Shown piece by piece: positions 34,052-43,239 of a stretch of 64,000 bases of DNA. The notes beneath the pieces are model-generated. The model was given only the letters and a program-made list of their open reading frames with translations. It was not told the origin of the DNA and did no database searches. Every line of letters starts with the position of its first letter. Within the stretch, counting starts at the first letter, position 1. Made by a program: the position numbers and the translations under genes. The stretch comes from Bacteroidia bacterium (GTDB taxonomy: Bacteria; Bacteroidota; Bacteroidia; 2-12-FULL-35-15), in contig JAURXZ010000006.1 of NCBI GenBank assembly GCA_030654175.1, forward strand, positions 186,001-250,000, given 5' to 3'.

Positions 34052-35011
34052 TTATTGAGCCGGAGTAAAACTTACTAATTCCACATCAAATACCAATGGA
34101 GAATAAGGAGGAATCGGTCCTGCTCCCTGCTCACCATATCCTATTGCAGATGGGATAAGTAATTGCCCTTTTGCACCGGCACTCATTAAAGAAATACCTT
34201 CATCCCATCCCGGAATAACCTGTCCCTGACCTAAAGGAAATTCGATAGGTTCATACGTTCTTCTTTCGTCATACACTCCGGCTTGTTTTGCAACAGCTTC
34301 ATCACTTGTATCAAAAACACTGCCATCAAGTAAGCGTCCTGTATAATTTACTTTAACTTTACTTCCTGTAGCAGGTTTAGGGCCTTTTCCTTTTGTAATT
34401 TCAATATAATACAAACCGGTAGCTGTAGGTTTAGCAGTAATTTTATTCGTTTCTAAATAGTTGGCAAATGCTTTTGGTTCTTCATTTTTACGAAGTTCAG
34501 CCATTGCTTTTTGCTCTTCCATTTTTTGATTGCGTTCTTTATCAGCATCTGCTTTTGCAGTGATCTTTTCAAGTTTTACCTCAAAATTTAACATACTGCC
34601 TTTTTCAATATAAGGTGGAAGAGTTTTAGCTCTAAAGGTTTTAGTGTAAACAGAATCTGCGCTGATCATAAAACTTGCGCTATCCCCCACCGACATCATT
34701 GATAAAGCATCTTCAAAACTTCCTTTAAATGTTGATTTAGTTAAAGGGAATTCGATAAAAATAGTACCATTCGGGTTCTTGTCTTTTGAATCAAATAACA
34801 CTGAGTCTTTGCTGTTCTTGTATGCCAAAACCAATTTAACTATATCTCCTTCTTTAGGCTTCACACCACTTTCATCTTGCTTATAAAATTTAGAATAAAC
34901 ACCGTTTTCTTCCATTTCATAACCCGGGTAAGGTGATTTATTACAAGCTGAAATTACAAGCACAGCTCCAAGAGTGGCAAAGGCGATTTTTTTAGAAAAT
35001 TGATTTTTCAT
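34052..35011 (-). CDS. FKBP-type prolyl isomerase lipoprotein, degenerate N-terminal domain
   Basis: 319 residues. Lipoprotein signal (IAFATLGAVLVISAC). Residues ~35-155 form an FKBP-like domain with shortened motifs (VYSKFYKQDESGVKPKEGDIVKLVLAYKN, KGSFEDALSMMSVGDSASF) that lacks VHYTG, so it is probably not catalytic. A Lys/Glu-rich coiled linker follows (~155-195). The C-terminal domain is complete (VNYTGRLLDGSVFDTSD, PLGQGQVIPGWDEGISLMSAGAKGQLLIPSAIGYGEQG). This layout, a chaperone domain plus a catalytic domain, recurs in the next gene. It lies 22 bp upstream of the three-domain FKBP gene, so they share an mRNA. Confidence 0.9.
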   Translation of the reverse strand: MKNQFSKKIAFATLGAVLVISACNKSPYPGYEMEENGVYSKFYKQDESGVKPKEGDIVKLVLAYKNSKDSVLFDSKDKNPNGTIFIEFPLTKSTFKGSFEDALSMMSVGDSASFMISADSVYTKTFRAKTLPPYIEKGSMLNFEVKLEKITAKADADKERNQKMEEQKAMAELRKNEEPKAFANYLETNKITAKPTATGLYYIEITKGKGPKPATGSKVKVNYTGRLLDGSVFDTSDEAVAKQAGVYDERRTYEPIEFPLGQGQVIPGWDEGISLMSAGAKGQLLIPSAIGYGEQGAGPIPPYSPLVFDVELVSFTPAQ

Positions 35012-35106
35012 CTTATTTTTTTGTGAATTTTATTTATTTAAGTTTATTATTTATTCAATTTTATTCAAATGCAAATATAAAAACATCCTTCAAAAGAAGA
35101 AGAACA

Positions 35107-36006
35107 CTAATTGTTATGTTTTGTTAAATTCAACAGTTCAATTTCGTATATAACTGTTGAGTAAGCAGGCACAATATTGGTTGAAGAACCTGTTTCCCCA
35201 AAAGCAAGGCGCGAAGGTATAATAAATTTTGTTTTGGCACCTTCATTCATTAAACTTATTGCAGTTTTAAAACCATTTATTACCTGCCCATCCTCACCAA
35301 AATTAAATTCCAAAGGCTGTCCGCGTTCATAAGTAGATTCAAATTTTTTTCCATTTAAAAAATAACCGATATAGTGTATTTTTACCATATCTCCGTATTT
35401 TACATATTCGCCAACGCCTTGTTTTACAGGCAAGTAATACATACCATTATTGATCTGATAAAATTGAGTTTGATTGGTATCCAGGTAGATCTTAAGCTTG
35501 CGTGATTCTTCAATATCACGGTCCTCAACAATAACCTTATATTTCTCCAGTTCAGCTAAATATTCCTCCCGGGTAAGGATACTCTGCAATTTTACATCCA
35601 TTTTTACCATGCTTCCCGGTTCCAGAAACAATGGTAGTTCGGAATTGAAAAATTTTTCAAATAGAGAATCTGAGCTAACAATAAAGGAATTACTATCTCC
35701 GGCATTCATGGAAGTTAAACCTTCTTCAAAACTGCCTTCAAAAGATGAACGGTTGAAAGGTAAAATAACCATTCCTGTTTCATTACAATAATACGAATCC
35801 AAAAAAACAGAATCTTTGATGGTTTTATAGGTAATTTTTAATTGCAGGAAATCACCGGGTGCAGGTTTTCTTTTTCCATCCCCTATTGCTTGCAATTTAT
35901 AATAAAGTCCGGAATCGGACCGGGTGTATCCTTTATATGGGGAATTATTCCAACAAGAACTTAACAATGAAGTAATAAAGAGTGCAACTAAAACATTAAT
36001 TTTCAT
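35107..36006 (-). CDS. FKBP-type prolyl isomerase lipoprotein, paralogue
   Basis: 299 residues. Lipoprotein signal (VLVALFITSLLSSC). Same architecture as 34052-35011: a degenerate FKBP-like N-terminal domain (YYKLQAIGDGKRKPAPGDFLQLKITYKT; EGSFEEGLTSMNAGDSNSF), a charged linker with SRKLKIYLDTNQ, and a C-terminal FKBP domain (VKIHYIGYFLNGKKFESTYERGQPLEF, GQVINGFKTAISLMNEGAKTKFIIPSRLAFGE). Here GWDE is replaced by GFKT, so catalysis may be weak. The two genes clearly come from a duplication. Confidence 0.9.
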   Translation of the reverse strand: MKINVLVALFITSLLSSCWNNSPYKGYTRSDSGLYYKLQAIGDGKRKPAPGDFLQLKITYKTIKDSVFLDSYYCNETGMVILPFNRSSFEGSFEEGLTSMNAGDSNSFIVSSDSLFEKFFNSELPLFLEPGSMVKMDVKLQSILTREEYLAELEKYKVIVEDRDIEESRKLKIYLDTNQTQFYQINNGMYYLPVKQGVGEYVKYGDMVKIHYIGYFLNGKKFESTYERGQPLEFNFGEDGQVINGFKTAISLMNEGAKTKFIIPSRLAFGETGSSTNIVPAYSTVIYEIELLNLTKHNN

Positions 36007-36034
36007 AGTAATTTAAAATAATTTCACAATTGGG

Positions 36035-36127
36035 CAATTTTGCTGTAGGCAATTCAAAAACTAATTTTCAATTGACCAATTAATCTATAGGCTATAAGTA
36101 ACTTTTAAATTGCCTACTGCAAAATTG
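36035..36127. repeat. 20-bp inverted repeat between FKBP genes
   Basis: CAATTTTGCTGTAGGCAATT (36035-36054) and its near-perfect reverse complement (36108-36127, 19 of 20). The 53-bp loop also contains imperfect AATT-rich copies. It lies between two FKBP genes and may act as an mRNA-stabilising or terminating structure, or be a dispersed repeat. Confidence 0.65.
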
Positions 36128-36153
36128 TAAAATTAAAAAAATTGCCTACTATA

Positions 36154-36804
36154 TTAACGAATAGATAGTAATTCAATATCATAAATAACTGAAGATTTTG
36201 GAGGAATTTTGCTATCATCCCCCATTAATCCATGCGCTAAATGGGATGGCAAAATAAACTTCGCTTTATCACCAACATGCAAAAGTTGAATACCTTCATG
36301 TAGTCCGGTCTCCACATTATCCCTGCCGATCAAAAAAACTTTGGCGCCTGTAGAATCAGATGAGTAACAGAGTGTACCATCAAGCAGGCTGATCTTATAA
36401 TTCACCTTGGCATATTTTTCAACAACCGCGGCCTCACCTTTACCTTTATTTATGATCATGTAACGCAAGCCAGTGCCTGTGGTGGTCATATCCCAGCCAT
36501 GGTGTTTCACATAATTATTAATTTCATCACTTTCCTGCTTCACATACATTTTGTTGGCAACAATCAATTTATCCTGAAAATCTTTGCTCTGCAGATTTGT
36601 GTTTTTTGTTGTTTTTTTATGCCCGTCACTGCAAGATTGGAATACAGAAACAGAAACTAAAAAAAACAAACTTAACACAGCGTTAAAAAGTTTTGTCCCT
36701 TTCTTAACTGCCTTAGGGCATTCTTTCTTTACCGGAATAGGTTTCAGATCAGAATTAAAGGATGGGAATAGATAGTTAAACAACATTTTAATGTAACCGA
36801 TCAT
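36154..36804 (-). CDS. FKBP-type prolyl isomerase lipoprotein, GldI-like
   Basis: 216 residues as drawn. A lipobox FQSC near residue 58 follows a hydrophobic stretch (FNAVLSLFFLVSVSVFQSC), so the real start is probably the ATG a few codons in; the first ~35 residues are unusual for a signal peptide. One FKBP domain at the C-terminus (GLRYMIINKGKGEAAVVEKYAKVNYKISLLDGTLCYSSD, ETGLHEGIQLLHVGDKAKFILPSHLAHGLMGDDSKIPPKSSVIYDIELL). In Flavobacterium the gliding/T9SS lipoprotein GldI is an FKBP encoded beside a DHH phosphoesterase and ndk, the same neighbours as here. GldI is therefore a reasonable guess, from context. Confidence 0.75.
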   Translation of the reverse strand: MIGYIKMLFNYLFPSFNSDLKPIPVKKECPKAVKKGTKLFNAVLSLFFLVSVSVFQSCSDGHKKTTKNTNLQSKDFQDKLIVANKMYVKQESDEINNYVKHHGWDMTTTGTGLRYMIINKGKGEAAVVEKYAKVNYKISLLDGTLCYSSDSTGAKVFLIGRDNVETGLHEGIQLLHVGDKAKFILPSHLAHGLMGDDSKIPPKSSVIYDIELLSIR

Positions 36805-36853
36805 CAGAATTAATAATTTTTTATTTTTTGTGCTTCTAAAAGGCTGAATTAAC

Positions 36854-37924
36854 TCAAACCTTCTTTTTGGCTGCTTTGGTAATGCCCTTTTTTTTCAAAG
36901 CAGGAGATGTTGCAGGATGAAGTTCTTTCTTATAGCCTGCTAATAAAGAAACGAATTTAATAATTGTTTCATCCAATGATATTTCGCTCATGCCGCCAGC
37001 TGCATTAGCATGGCCGCCACCACTAAAATGTTTGCGTGAAAATAAGTTCACATTGAAATCACCTTTCGATCGAAAAGACGTTTTTATTATACCATCGCGT
37101 TCAACAAAAAAAGCTGCAAAACGTATTCCTGCAATAGAAAGCGCATAATTGACTACACCCTCGGTATCGCCTTTTTTATAATTAAAGCGTTTCAATTCAT
37201 CTTCTTGTAAAGTAAAAAATGCTGTTCCGTATTCTTTTAAAACTGTTAGTTTTTCAGCAAGGCAATATCCCAATAATCTCAATTTATCTTCTGTATTGTC
37301 ATCATAAATACGATTGTGTATTTCTGAATTTTCAGCCCCGGCATCTATTAATTCGGCAATTATGCGGTGCGTTTTGGGAGTAGTAGATGGAAACCGGAAA
37401 GATCCTGTATCCGTCATTATCCCGGTATATAAACAGTTGGAAATGTTTTTATTTATTAATTTTTTATCACCCATTAACTCAATAAAATCATGGATCAATT
37501 CACAGGTAGAACAGGCTTTTATATCATGAAGCATAAAATCTGCAAAATCTTCAGGTTGCAAATGATGATCGATGATACACTTTTTCGCCTTCGATTTTCC
37601 AACTTCATCACCTAAGGCATCAATACGCTTAAGGGAATTAAAATCCAGACAAAAAATAATGTGTGCTTTCGCAACCGCAACTTTAGCTTCTTTGGCTTTA
37701 GTTGAAAAATTTATCACATTTTTATTGCCGGGCAACCAATATAAAAAGGAAGGGTAATCATTAGGCGTGATTACGGTCACTTTATGTTTTTTTTGACTCA
37801 AATAGTTATACAAACCTAAAGATGAGCCCATTGCGTCACCATCTGGCGACCAATGTGTAACAATAACTACGTTTTTAGGCTTACTTAAAAGCTCTTTTAT
37901 TTCTTTAACCTGATTTGCGTTCAA
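36854..37924 (-). CDS. DHH-family phosphoesterase (NrnA-like)
   Basis: 356 residues. Likely degrades nanoRNA and pAp (oligoribonuclease/PAP phosphatase), possibly also linear or cyclic dinucleotides. Metal-binding motifs are visible: THWSPDGDAMGSSLGLYNYL near 22-41, FCLDFNSL, CIIDHHLQPEDFADF with the DHH triad, GIMTDTGSFRFPSTT, and the C-terminal DHHA1 motif FSGGGHANAAGGMS. A basic tail of ~25 residues (PALKKKGITKAAKKKV) is added at the end. Divergent from ndk across 268 bp that contain a dispersed repeat. Confidence 0.92.
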   Translation of the reverse strand: MNANQVKEIKELLSKPKNVVIVTHWSPDGDAMGSSLGLYNYLSQKKHKVTVITPNDYPSFLYWLPGNKNVINFSTKAKEAKVAVAKAHIIFCLDFNSLKRIDALGDEVGKSKAKKCIIDHHLQPEDFADFMLHDIKACSTCELIHDFIELMGDKKLINKNISNCLYTGIMTDTGSFRFPSTTPKTHRIIAELIDAGAENSEIHNRIYDDNTEDKLRLLGYCLAEKLTVLKEYGTAFFTLQEDELKRFNYKKGDTEGVVNYALSIAGIRFAAFFVERDGIIKTSFRSKGDFNVNLFSRKHFSGGGHANAAGGMSEISLDETIIKFVSLLAGYKKELHPATSPALKKKGITKAAKKKV

Positions 37925-37994
37925 TTGTGATATTGTTTGATTAAGCTACAAATTTACGATTTTTAACCGGCTTTTTGCATCATTTTTAAATCCT

Positions 37995-38090
37995 TTGGGC
38001 GTTCCCCTTTCTTAAAAAAGAAAGGGGCGGGCTTTCCGCTTCAATCTTTTTGTGAAATACAAAAAGGATTTACGCTGCAATCCCTAACGC
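37995..38090 (+). repeat. dispersed ~95-bp repeat, copy 1
   Basis: Runs GGGCGTTCCCCTTTCTTAAA, GAAAGGGGCGGGCTTTCC, CTTCAATCTTTT, AAAAGGATTTACG, TGCAATCCCTAACGC. The same blocks occur in reverse orientation at 62394-62487. It contains a C4/G4-type hairpin (CCCCTTTCTT ... AAGAAAGGGG) typical of small mobile or REP-like elements. It lies between the DHH gene and ndk. Confidence 0.8.
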
Positions 38091-38192
38091 AGCGAACCAT
38101 GAAATAACTAAATAATTCCCTAAACTTGAGATACTGAGTATATTTTTCTAATTTCGCAGCCTCAAAATAATAATTAATACTTATAAAACAAA

Positions 38193-38612
38193 ATGGCAAC
38201 AAACAGAACTTTTACAATGCTTAAGCCTGATGCTGTATCGAATGGATACATTGGCGGAATTTTAAAAATGATCAATGATGCAGGTTTCCGCATCGTTGCA
38301 ATGAAATATACAAAACTTGCAGCAGAAACAGCGGGAGCATTTTATGAAGTACACAAAGAGCGCCCTTTTTATGGTGAATTGGTATCTTATATGTCGTCAG
38401 GTCCTATTGTTGCAGTTATTCTTGAAAAAGAAAATGCAATTGCTGATTTCAGAACATTAATTGGTGCTACAGATCCAACAAAAGCAGATGCTGGAACAAT
38501 TCGTAAAATTTATGCAAAATCTATTGCTGCTAATGCAGTTCATGGTTCCGACAGCGATGAAAATGCTCAAATTGAGGGTGATTTCTTTTTCTCGAAATTA
38601 GAACGATTCTAA
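38193..38612 (+). CDS. ndk: nucleoside-diphosphate kinase
   Basis: 139 residues. Transfers the gamma phosphate between nucleoside tri- and diphosphates. Complete family sequence: [62 protein letters not shown], and the phosphohistidine loop [15 protein letters not shown]. Cytoplasmic. It is monocistronic; an AT-rich bidirectional hairpin separates it from pheT on the other strand. Confidence 0.97.
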   Translation: MATNRTFTMLKPDAVSNGYIGGILKMINDAGFRIVAMKYTKLAAETAGAFYEVHKERPFYGELVSYMSSGPIVAVILEKENAIADFRTLIGATDPTKADAGTIRKIYAKSIAANAVHGSDSDENAQIEGDFFFSKLERF

Positions 38613-38615
38613 AAC

Positions 38616-38694
38616 AGTTTTAAAGTTTAAAGTTTAAAAGTTTAAAGTTCTGTGTAATGCTAACTTAAAATTTTTAAACTTTAAACTTTAAACT
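38616..38694. terminator. AT-rich bidirectional terminator between ndk and pheT
   Basis: Repeats of AAAGTTTAAAGTTTAAAAG (left) pair with TTTTTAAACTTTAAACTTT (right). It lies between two converging genes; the stem is weak per pair but long, and T-runs flank both sides. Confidence 0.65.
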
Positions 38695-38698
38695 ATTT

Positions 38699-41152
38699 TT
38701 ACCTTATCTCCGCTCCTACTTTCTCCTGATACGTTTTTATCAACTTCTCCATTATTTTCTCTATCTGTTTATCTGTAAGTGTAGCACTTTCATCCTGAAG
38801 AGTAAAGCTTAATGCATAAGATTTCTTTTCTGCCGGAAGCTTATCCCCCTGGTACACATCAAAAAGATTTACGTTTTTTAACATGTTTTTTTCGGTTTGA
38901 TATGCCAGTTGCTCCAATTGTTCAAACTGAATGGCCTTATCTATCAATAGGGCAAGGTCACGTCTTACTTCTGGAAATTTAGGAACCTCGGTATACATTA
39001 TATTGGTTTTCTTCAATCTTTCAATTATAAGATCCCAATTAAAATCAGCATAAAAAACATCTTGTTTGATATCTGTTAATTTTAGAACAGATCTGTTAAC
39101 GGTTCCAAATTCAACCAGTGTTTTTTTATTGGAACTAAAACTTAACCCTTGCGAAAAAATATCTGAATCTGACTCCGCTAACTTTATGTCGTTTATTCCT
39201 AATCGTTCAAGAATAGCCTTAACATAGCCTTTCAATGTATAAAAATTAACTGCCTCATTTTTCACATTCCAGCTTTCCTCTTGTTTACGACCGGAAATAA
39301 AGAGCGACAAATGTTTTGTTTCAATATATTTGGTAGCTTCTCCGCCCTTTATGGCCATATACGTTTTTCCAAATTCATAGATCTTCAAATCGGCATTTCT
39401 ACGATTCTGATTATAAGCAATAGTCTCTAAACCACTAAATAAAAGGGTTTGACGTAATGCATTCAGATCACTACTCAATGGATTCATCATTAAAACGCTT
39501 TTTGAAGGATCCAATGATTTTATTTTAGAAGCGTATTCACTTTTGGTCAATGACAAACCCATCATTTCCGCAAAACCATTATTGGATAATATTTCAGAAA
39601 CAACATTTTGTGTTTTTTCTTTATCCGGTTTTTCAGCAAATTGAATGGATGAATTTAATGTTGTTGGAATTTCAATATTGTTGTAACCATAGATCCTTAA
39701 TATTTCTTCAACCACATCCTGTTCGCGTTGCACATCCACTTTGAATGTTGGAATAGAAAGCAGCAATGCATCATTTCCTTCATGCGCAATTTCAATTCCT
39801 AATGATATTAAAATATTTTTAACGATCTCCAGATCTATATGCTTACCAATCAGACGGTCGCAATTTTCATAAGAAAATGGAATTTTACAGTTTTCAATTT
39901 TCTTTGGATAAATATCAATAAGGTCAGAGGAGATCTTACCACCAGCAATTTCTTTGATTAAAAGGGCGGCTCGTTTTAAAGCATATACAGTAATGTTGGG
40001 ATCTGTTCCACGCTCAAAACGGAAAGATGCATCTGTTTTTAAATTATGTCGTTTTGATGATTTACGAACTGAAGTTGGACTAAAGTAAGCACTTTCTAAA
40101 AACACAGTTGTGGTAGCAGATGTAACGCCCGACTCTATCCCGCCAAACACTCCTGCAATGCACATTGGATTATCGGCATTACAGATCATCAAATCTTCAG
40201 AGGACAATTCGTGCTCTACCAGATCCAATGTTTTGAATTTTACTTTATCGGCTAATTTTTTAACGATAACTTTATTTCCATTGATTTTTTTCGCATCAAA
40301 TGCGTGCATCGGCTGCCCCAACTCATGTAATACATAATTGGTAATATCCACAATATTGTTGATAGGCCTTACACCAATTGCTTTCAAACGGTTTTTCAAC
40401 CATTCAGGGGAATCTCCAACAGTAATTTCAGAAATCACAATTCCGGAATAACGGGGACAAGCATTTGTATCTTCAACAAGCACTTCAATTTTATAATCTG
40501 TATTGTCTATTTCAAATTGACTTACTGATGGTAGTTGAAATTTCGGAGCTTGGAGTCCGGACTTCTTAGTTACAGTGTTTAATACAGCTGAAAGATCACG
40601 CGCCACACCAACGTGCGATGCTGCATCAGCACGATTAGGTGTTAAACCAATTTCCAATACATGATCTTCTTCCACCTTAAAATAATCCTTTGCCGGTGTT
40701 CCTATTTTTGCAGAAGCATCAAGAACCATAATACCTTCATGCGATGCTCCCAAACCAATTTCATCTTCCGCACAGATCATTCCTTCAGAAAGTTGCCCGC
40801 GAATTTTTGATTTTTTTATTTCAAATGGCTCTCCAACACTTGGATATAACATTGCCCCAATAGTTGCTATCACTACTTTTTGTCCGGCAGCTACATTGCT
40901 TGCTCCGCAAACAATGGTTAATAAAGTCCCGGTTCCGATATCTACAGTTGTAACACTTAAACGATCAGCATCAGGATGTTTTTCCTTCGTTATTACTTCG
41001 CCAATCACTATCCCGGCCAAGCCCCCCTTAAGAGTTTCAAACTTCTCAATCCCTTCAACTTCTAACCCGCAATCAGTTAATAACTTACCTGCTTCTTCGG
41101 CCGATAGATCCGTATTAATATATTCCTTAAGCCAATTATATGATATTTTCAT
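38699..41152 (-). CDS. pheT: phenylalanine-tRNA ligase beta subunit
   Basis: 817 residues, standard length. Forms the alpha2-beta2 synthetase with PheS, which is not in the window. The N-terminal tRNA-binding domain is visible (VVIGEVITKEKHPDADRLSVTTVDIG ... IVCGASNVAAGQKVVIATIGAML), then the B3/B4 editing region (YSGIVISEITVGDSPEWLKNRLKAIGVRPINNIVDITNYVLHELGQPMHAFDA), the B5 domain, and the C-terminal FDX-ACB anticodon-binding domain (TEVPKFPEVRRDLALLIDKAIQFEQL ... SYALSFTLQDESATLTDKQI). Housekeeping, cytoplasmic. Confidence 0.97.
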   Translation of the reverse strand: MKISYNWLKEYINTDLSAEEAGKLLTDCGLEVEGIEKFETLKGGLAGIVIGEVITKEKHPDADRLSVTTVDIGTGTLLTIVCGASNVAAGQKVVIATIGAMLYPSVGEPFEIKKSKIRGQLSEGMICAEDEIGLGASHEGIMVLDASAKIGTPAKDYFKVEEDHVLEIGLTPNRADAASHVGVARDLSAVLNTVTKKSGLQAPKFQLPSVSQFEIDNTDYKIEVLVEDTNACPRYSGIVISEITVGDSPEWLKNRLKAIGVRPINNIVDITNYVLHELGQPMHAFDAKKINGNKVIVKKLADKVKFKTLDLVEHELSSEDLMICNADNPMCIAGVFGGIESGVTSATTTVFLESAYFSPTSVRKSSKRHNLKTDASFRFERGTDPNITVYALKRAALLIKEIAGGKISSDLIDIYPKKIENCKIPFSYENCDRLIGKHIDLEIVKNILISLGIEIAHEGNDALLLSIPTFKVDVQREQDVVEEILRIYGYNNIEIPTTLNSSIQFAEKPDKEKTQNVVSEILSNNGFAEMMGLSLTKSEYASKIKSLDPSKSVLMMNPLSSDLNALRQTLLFSGLETIAYNQNRRNADLKIYEFGKTYMAIKGGEATKYIETKHLSLFISGRKQEESWNVKNEAVNFYTLKGYVKAILERLGINDIKLAESDSDIFSQGLSFSSNKKTLVEFGTVNRSVLKLTDIKQDVFYADFNWDLIIERLKKTNIMYTEVPKFPEVRRDLALLIDKAIQFEQLEQLAYQTEKNMLKNVNLFDVYQGDKLPAEKKSYALSFTLQDESATLTDKQIEKIMEKLIKTYQEKVGAEIR

Positions 41153-41399
41153 TTTATGATTTTTTGTTGCCGTCCATCAAAGACCCAAAGTTTGCTACCC
41201 TTTCTTTGCGTTTTTGAGCCTTTGTGGCATTTATTTTTTTTTCATTAACACGAATACAAAACTAAGAAATTAAACGATAATAAAAATGTATTAAATAACA
41301 GATGATATCCATCATTTAATCCTTTGAACTTGTATAATTTGCTTAATTTCGTTGCCTTTCGCAGATTGATAAGTACGCAAGAAAAAATGAAATTTAATT

Positions 41400-43217
41400 A
41401 TGGATGATTTAATAGAAATATATAAGAGCAAAATTGTTGAATTTAATAAACAGATCGGCATTCAAAAAAGCAAGGCTAACCTTGTATTTTATAGCCGATT
41501 GATCTTGTTTATTGCTGCAGCAATTACTTTTTTTTACCTGATTGAAAAACATCCGAATCTTTCAATTACCATAATTCTGTTAACGGTAATCCTTTTCCTG
41601 ATCCTTCTGAATATTCAACTAAAAATTGCAAGAGAAATAACATTTTTACAGAACCTGATCAAGGTAAACGAAATAGAAATTGATCTGCTGAATAACAATT
41701 ATGAAAAATTAAATGAAGGTGCTGAATTTATTGATAAGCAGCATAATTTTATTGCCGATCTCGATATTTTCGGAAAAAGATCCATATTTCAAATCTTAAA
41801 CAGAACATCCACTTATACAGGTAGAATCAAGCTTGCTGGTTGGCTTTCTAATCCGTTTTTAAATATAAATGAAATAACTGAACGTCAGTCAGCCGTTAAA
41901 GAGCTTTCTAAAAAACAGGATTGGAGCCAGCATTTTGTTGCTCTGGGTTTTGGAAATACTGAAGGGAAACCTGATAAAGACGTGATCAAAGAGTGGTTAG
42001 AAGAACCGGCAATTTTTTCTTCTGTAATTTTTAAAATAATAGGATTTGCACTCCCTGCATTAACAATAGTAACCGGATCACTTTATTTTATAGACCTGTT
42101 ACCTGCCGGTTATTTTTTACTGCCATTTTTACTTCAGTTGATAATCATTGGTTTCTACACAAAAAAGATCAGTCAAACTCATGATCGTTTAAGCCGAAGA
42201 TTCAACTCTATAAATAAATATGTTTCACTTATTGCACATGTAGAATCAGAAAAATTTGAATCTAAAAATTTAATAGAATTAAGTTCGGGTTTTGCAAATG
42301 GTCCCGAACAGGCAAGTGTGAGCATCGGCAAACTGAAAAAATCAGTTGATATGCTGGATGCACGCATGAACATTGTCGTTGCAATGCTTCTGAATGGGAT
42401 TTTTCTTTGGGATATTAATGTGATGAAAAGTATTGAAGGCTGGAAGAAAGATCATAAGGAGAAATTTCTTAAATGGATAAACAATATAGGTGAATTTGAT
42501 GCCTATATAAGCCTTGCATTATATGCTGCCACCAATCCAAACTTTTCCTTTCCGGAAGTGGTAACTGAACCATTTGTAATTGATACAGAAAATATTGGGC
42601 ATCCATTATTAAACAAAAATAAACTTGTAAAAAATAATTATCATATTGAAGGAAGCCCTAAAATTGATCTCTTAACAGGTGCAAACATGGCCGGGAAAAG
42701 TACTTTTTTGCGCACTATAGGAGTTAACCTTACCCTTGCCATGATTGGAGCTCCTGTATGTGCCACAAAATTCAAATTTACTCCTGTGCTATTATTTACC
42801 AGTTTAAGAACCAACGATTCCTTACAGGAAAACGAATCGTTTTTTTATGCTGAGCTCAAACGTTTACAATTGCTGATCAATCATTACGAAAGTGGTAAAA
42901 AAGTATTTTTCTTATTGGATGAGATCTTAAAAGGTACCAATTCTAAGGACCAGCATACCGGTTCAGAAGAGTTGATCAAAAAGATCATTAAACTAAATGG
43001 CGTTGGCATTGTTGCCACCCATGATGTAGAGCTTTCTATACTGGCAAATCAGTTTCCTGACAATGTGAGAAATTTATGTTTTGAAATTACCATCAGTGAT
43101 GACAAATTAAATTTTGATTATAAAATAAAAGATGGTGTTTGCAGAACCATGAATGCTTCTTTTTTGATGAAAAAAATGGGGATCATAGATCTTTCTCCTT
43201 CCACAATCTCAATTTAG
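41400..43217 (+). CDS. membrane-anchored MutS-like ATPase
   Basis: 605 residues. The N-terminal 240 residues include two pairs of membrane helices (about 25-45 and 55-75, then 205-250); the C-terminal half is the MutS ATPase: Walker A LTGANMAGKSTFLRTIG, then TSLRTNDSLQENESFFYAELKRL, Walker B VFFLLDEILKGTNSKDQ, and GVGIVATHDVELSIL. There is no mismatch-recognition domain. Such proteins are widespread in Bacteroidota next to housekeeping genes and their role is unknown. A 61-bp piece of its 3' end is found again at 49611, see the findings. Confidence 0.88.
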   Translation: MDDLIEIYKSKIVEFNKQIGIQKSKANLVFYSRLILFIAAAITFFYLIEKHPNLSITIILLTVILFLILLNIQLKIAREITFLQNLIKVNEIEIDLLNNNYEKLNEGAEFIDKQHNFIADLDIFGKRSIFQILNRTSTYTGRIKLAGWLSNPFLNINEITERQSAVKELSKKQDWSQHFVALGFGNTEGKPDKDVIKEWLEEPAIFSSVIFKIIGFALPALTIVTGSLYFIDLLPAGYFLLPFLLQLIIIGFYTKKISQTHDRLSRRFNSINKYVSLIAHVESEKFESKNLIELSSGFANGPEQASVSIGKLKKSVDMLDARMNIVVAMLLNGIFLWDINVMKSIEGWKKDHKEKFLKWINNIGEFDAYISLALYAATNPNFSFPEVVTEPFVIDTENIGHPLLNKNKLVKNNYHIEGSPKIDLLTGANMAGKSTFLRTIGVNLTLAMIGAPVCATKFKFTPVLLFTSLRTNDSLQENESFFYAELKRLQLLINHYESGKKVFFLLDEILKGTNSKDQHTGSEELIKKIIKLNGVGIVATHDVELSILANQFPDNVRNLCFEITISDDKLNFDYKIKDGVCRTMNASFLMKKMGIIDLSPSTISI

Positions 43218-43239
43218 ATCGGAGAAATAAAATTTCACT

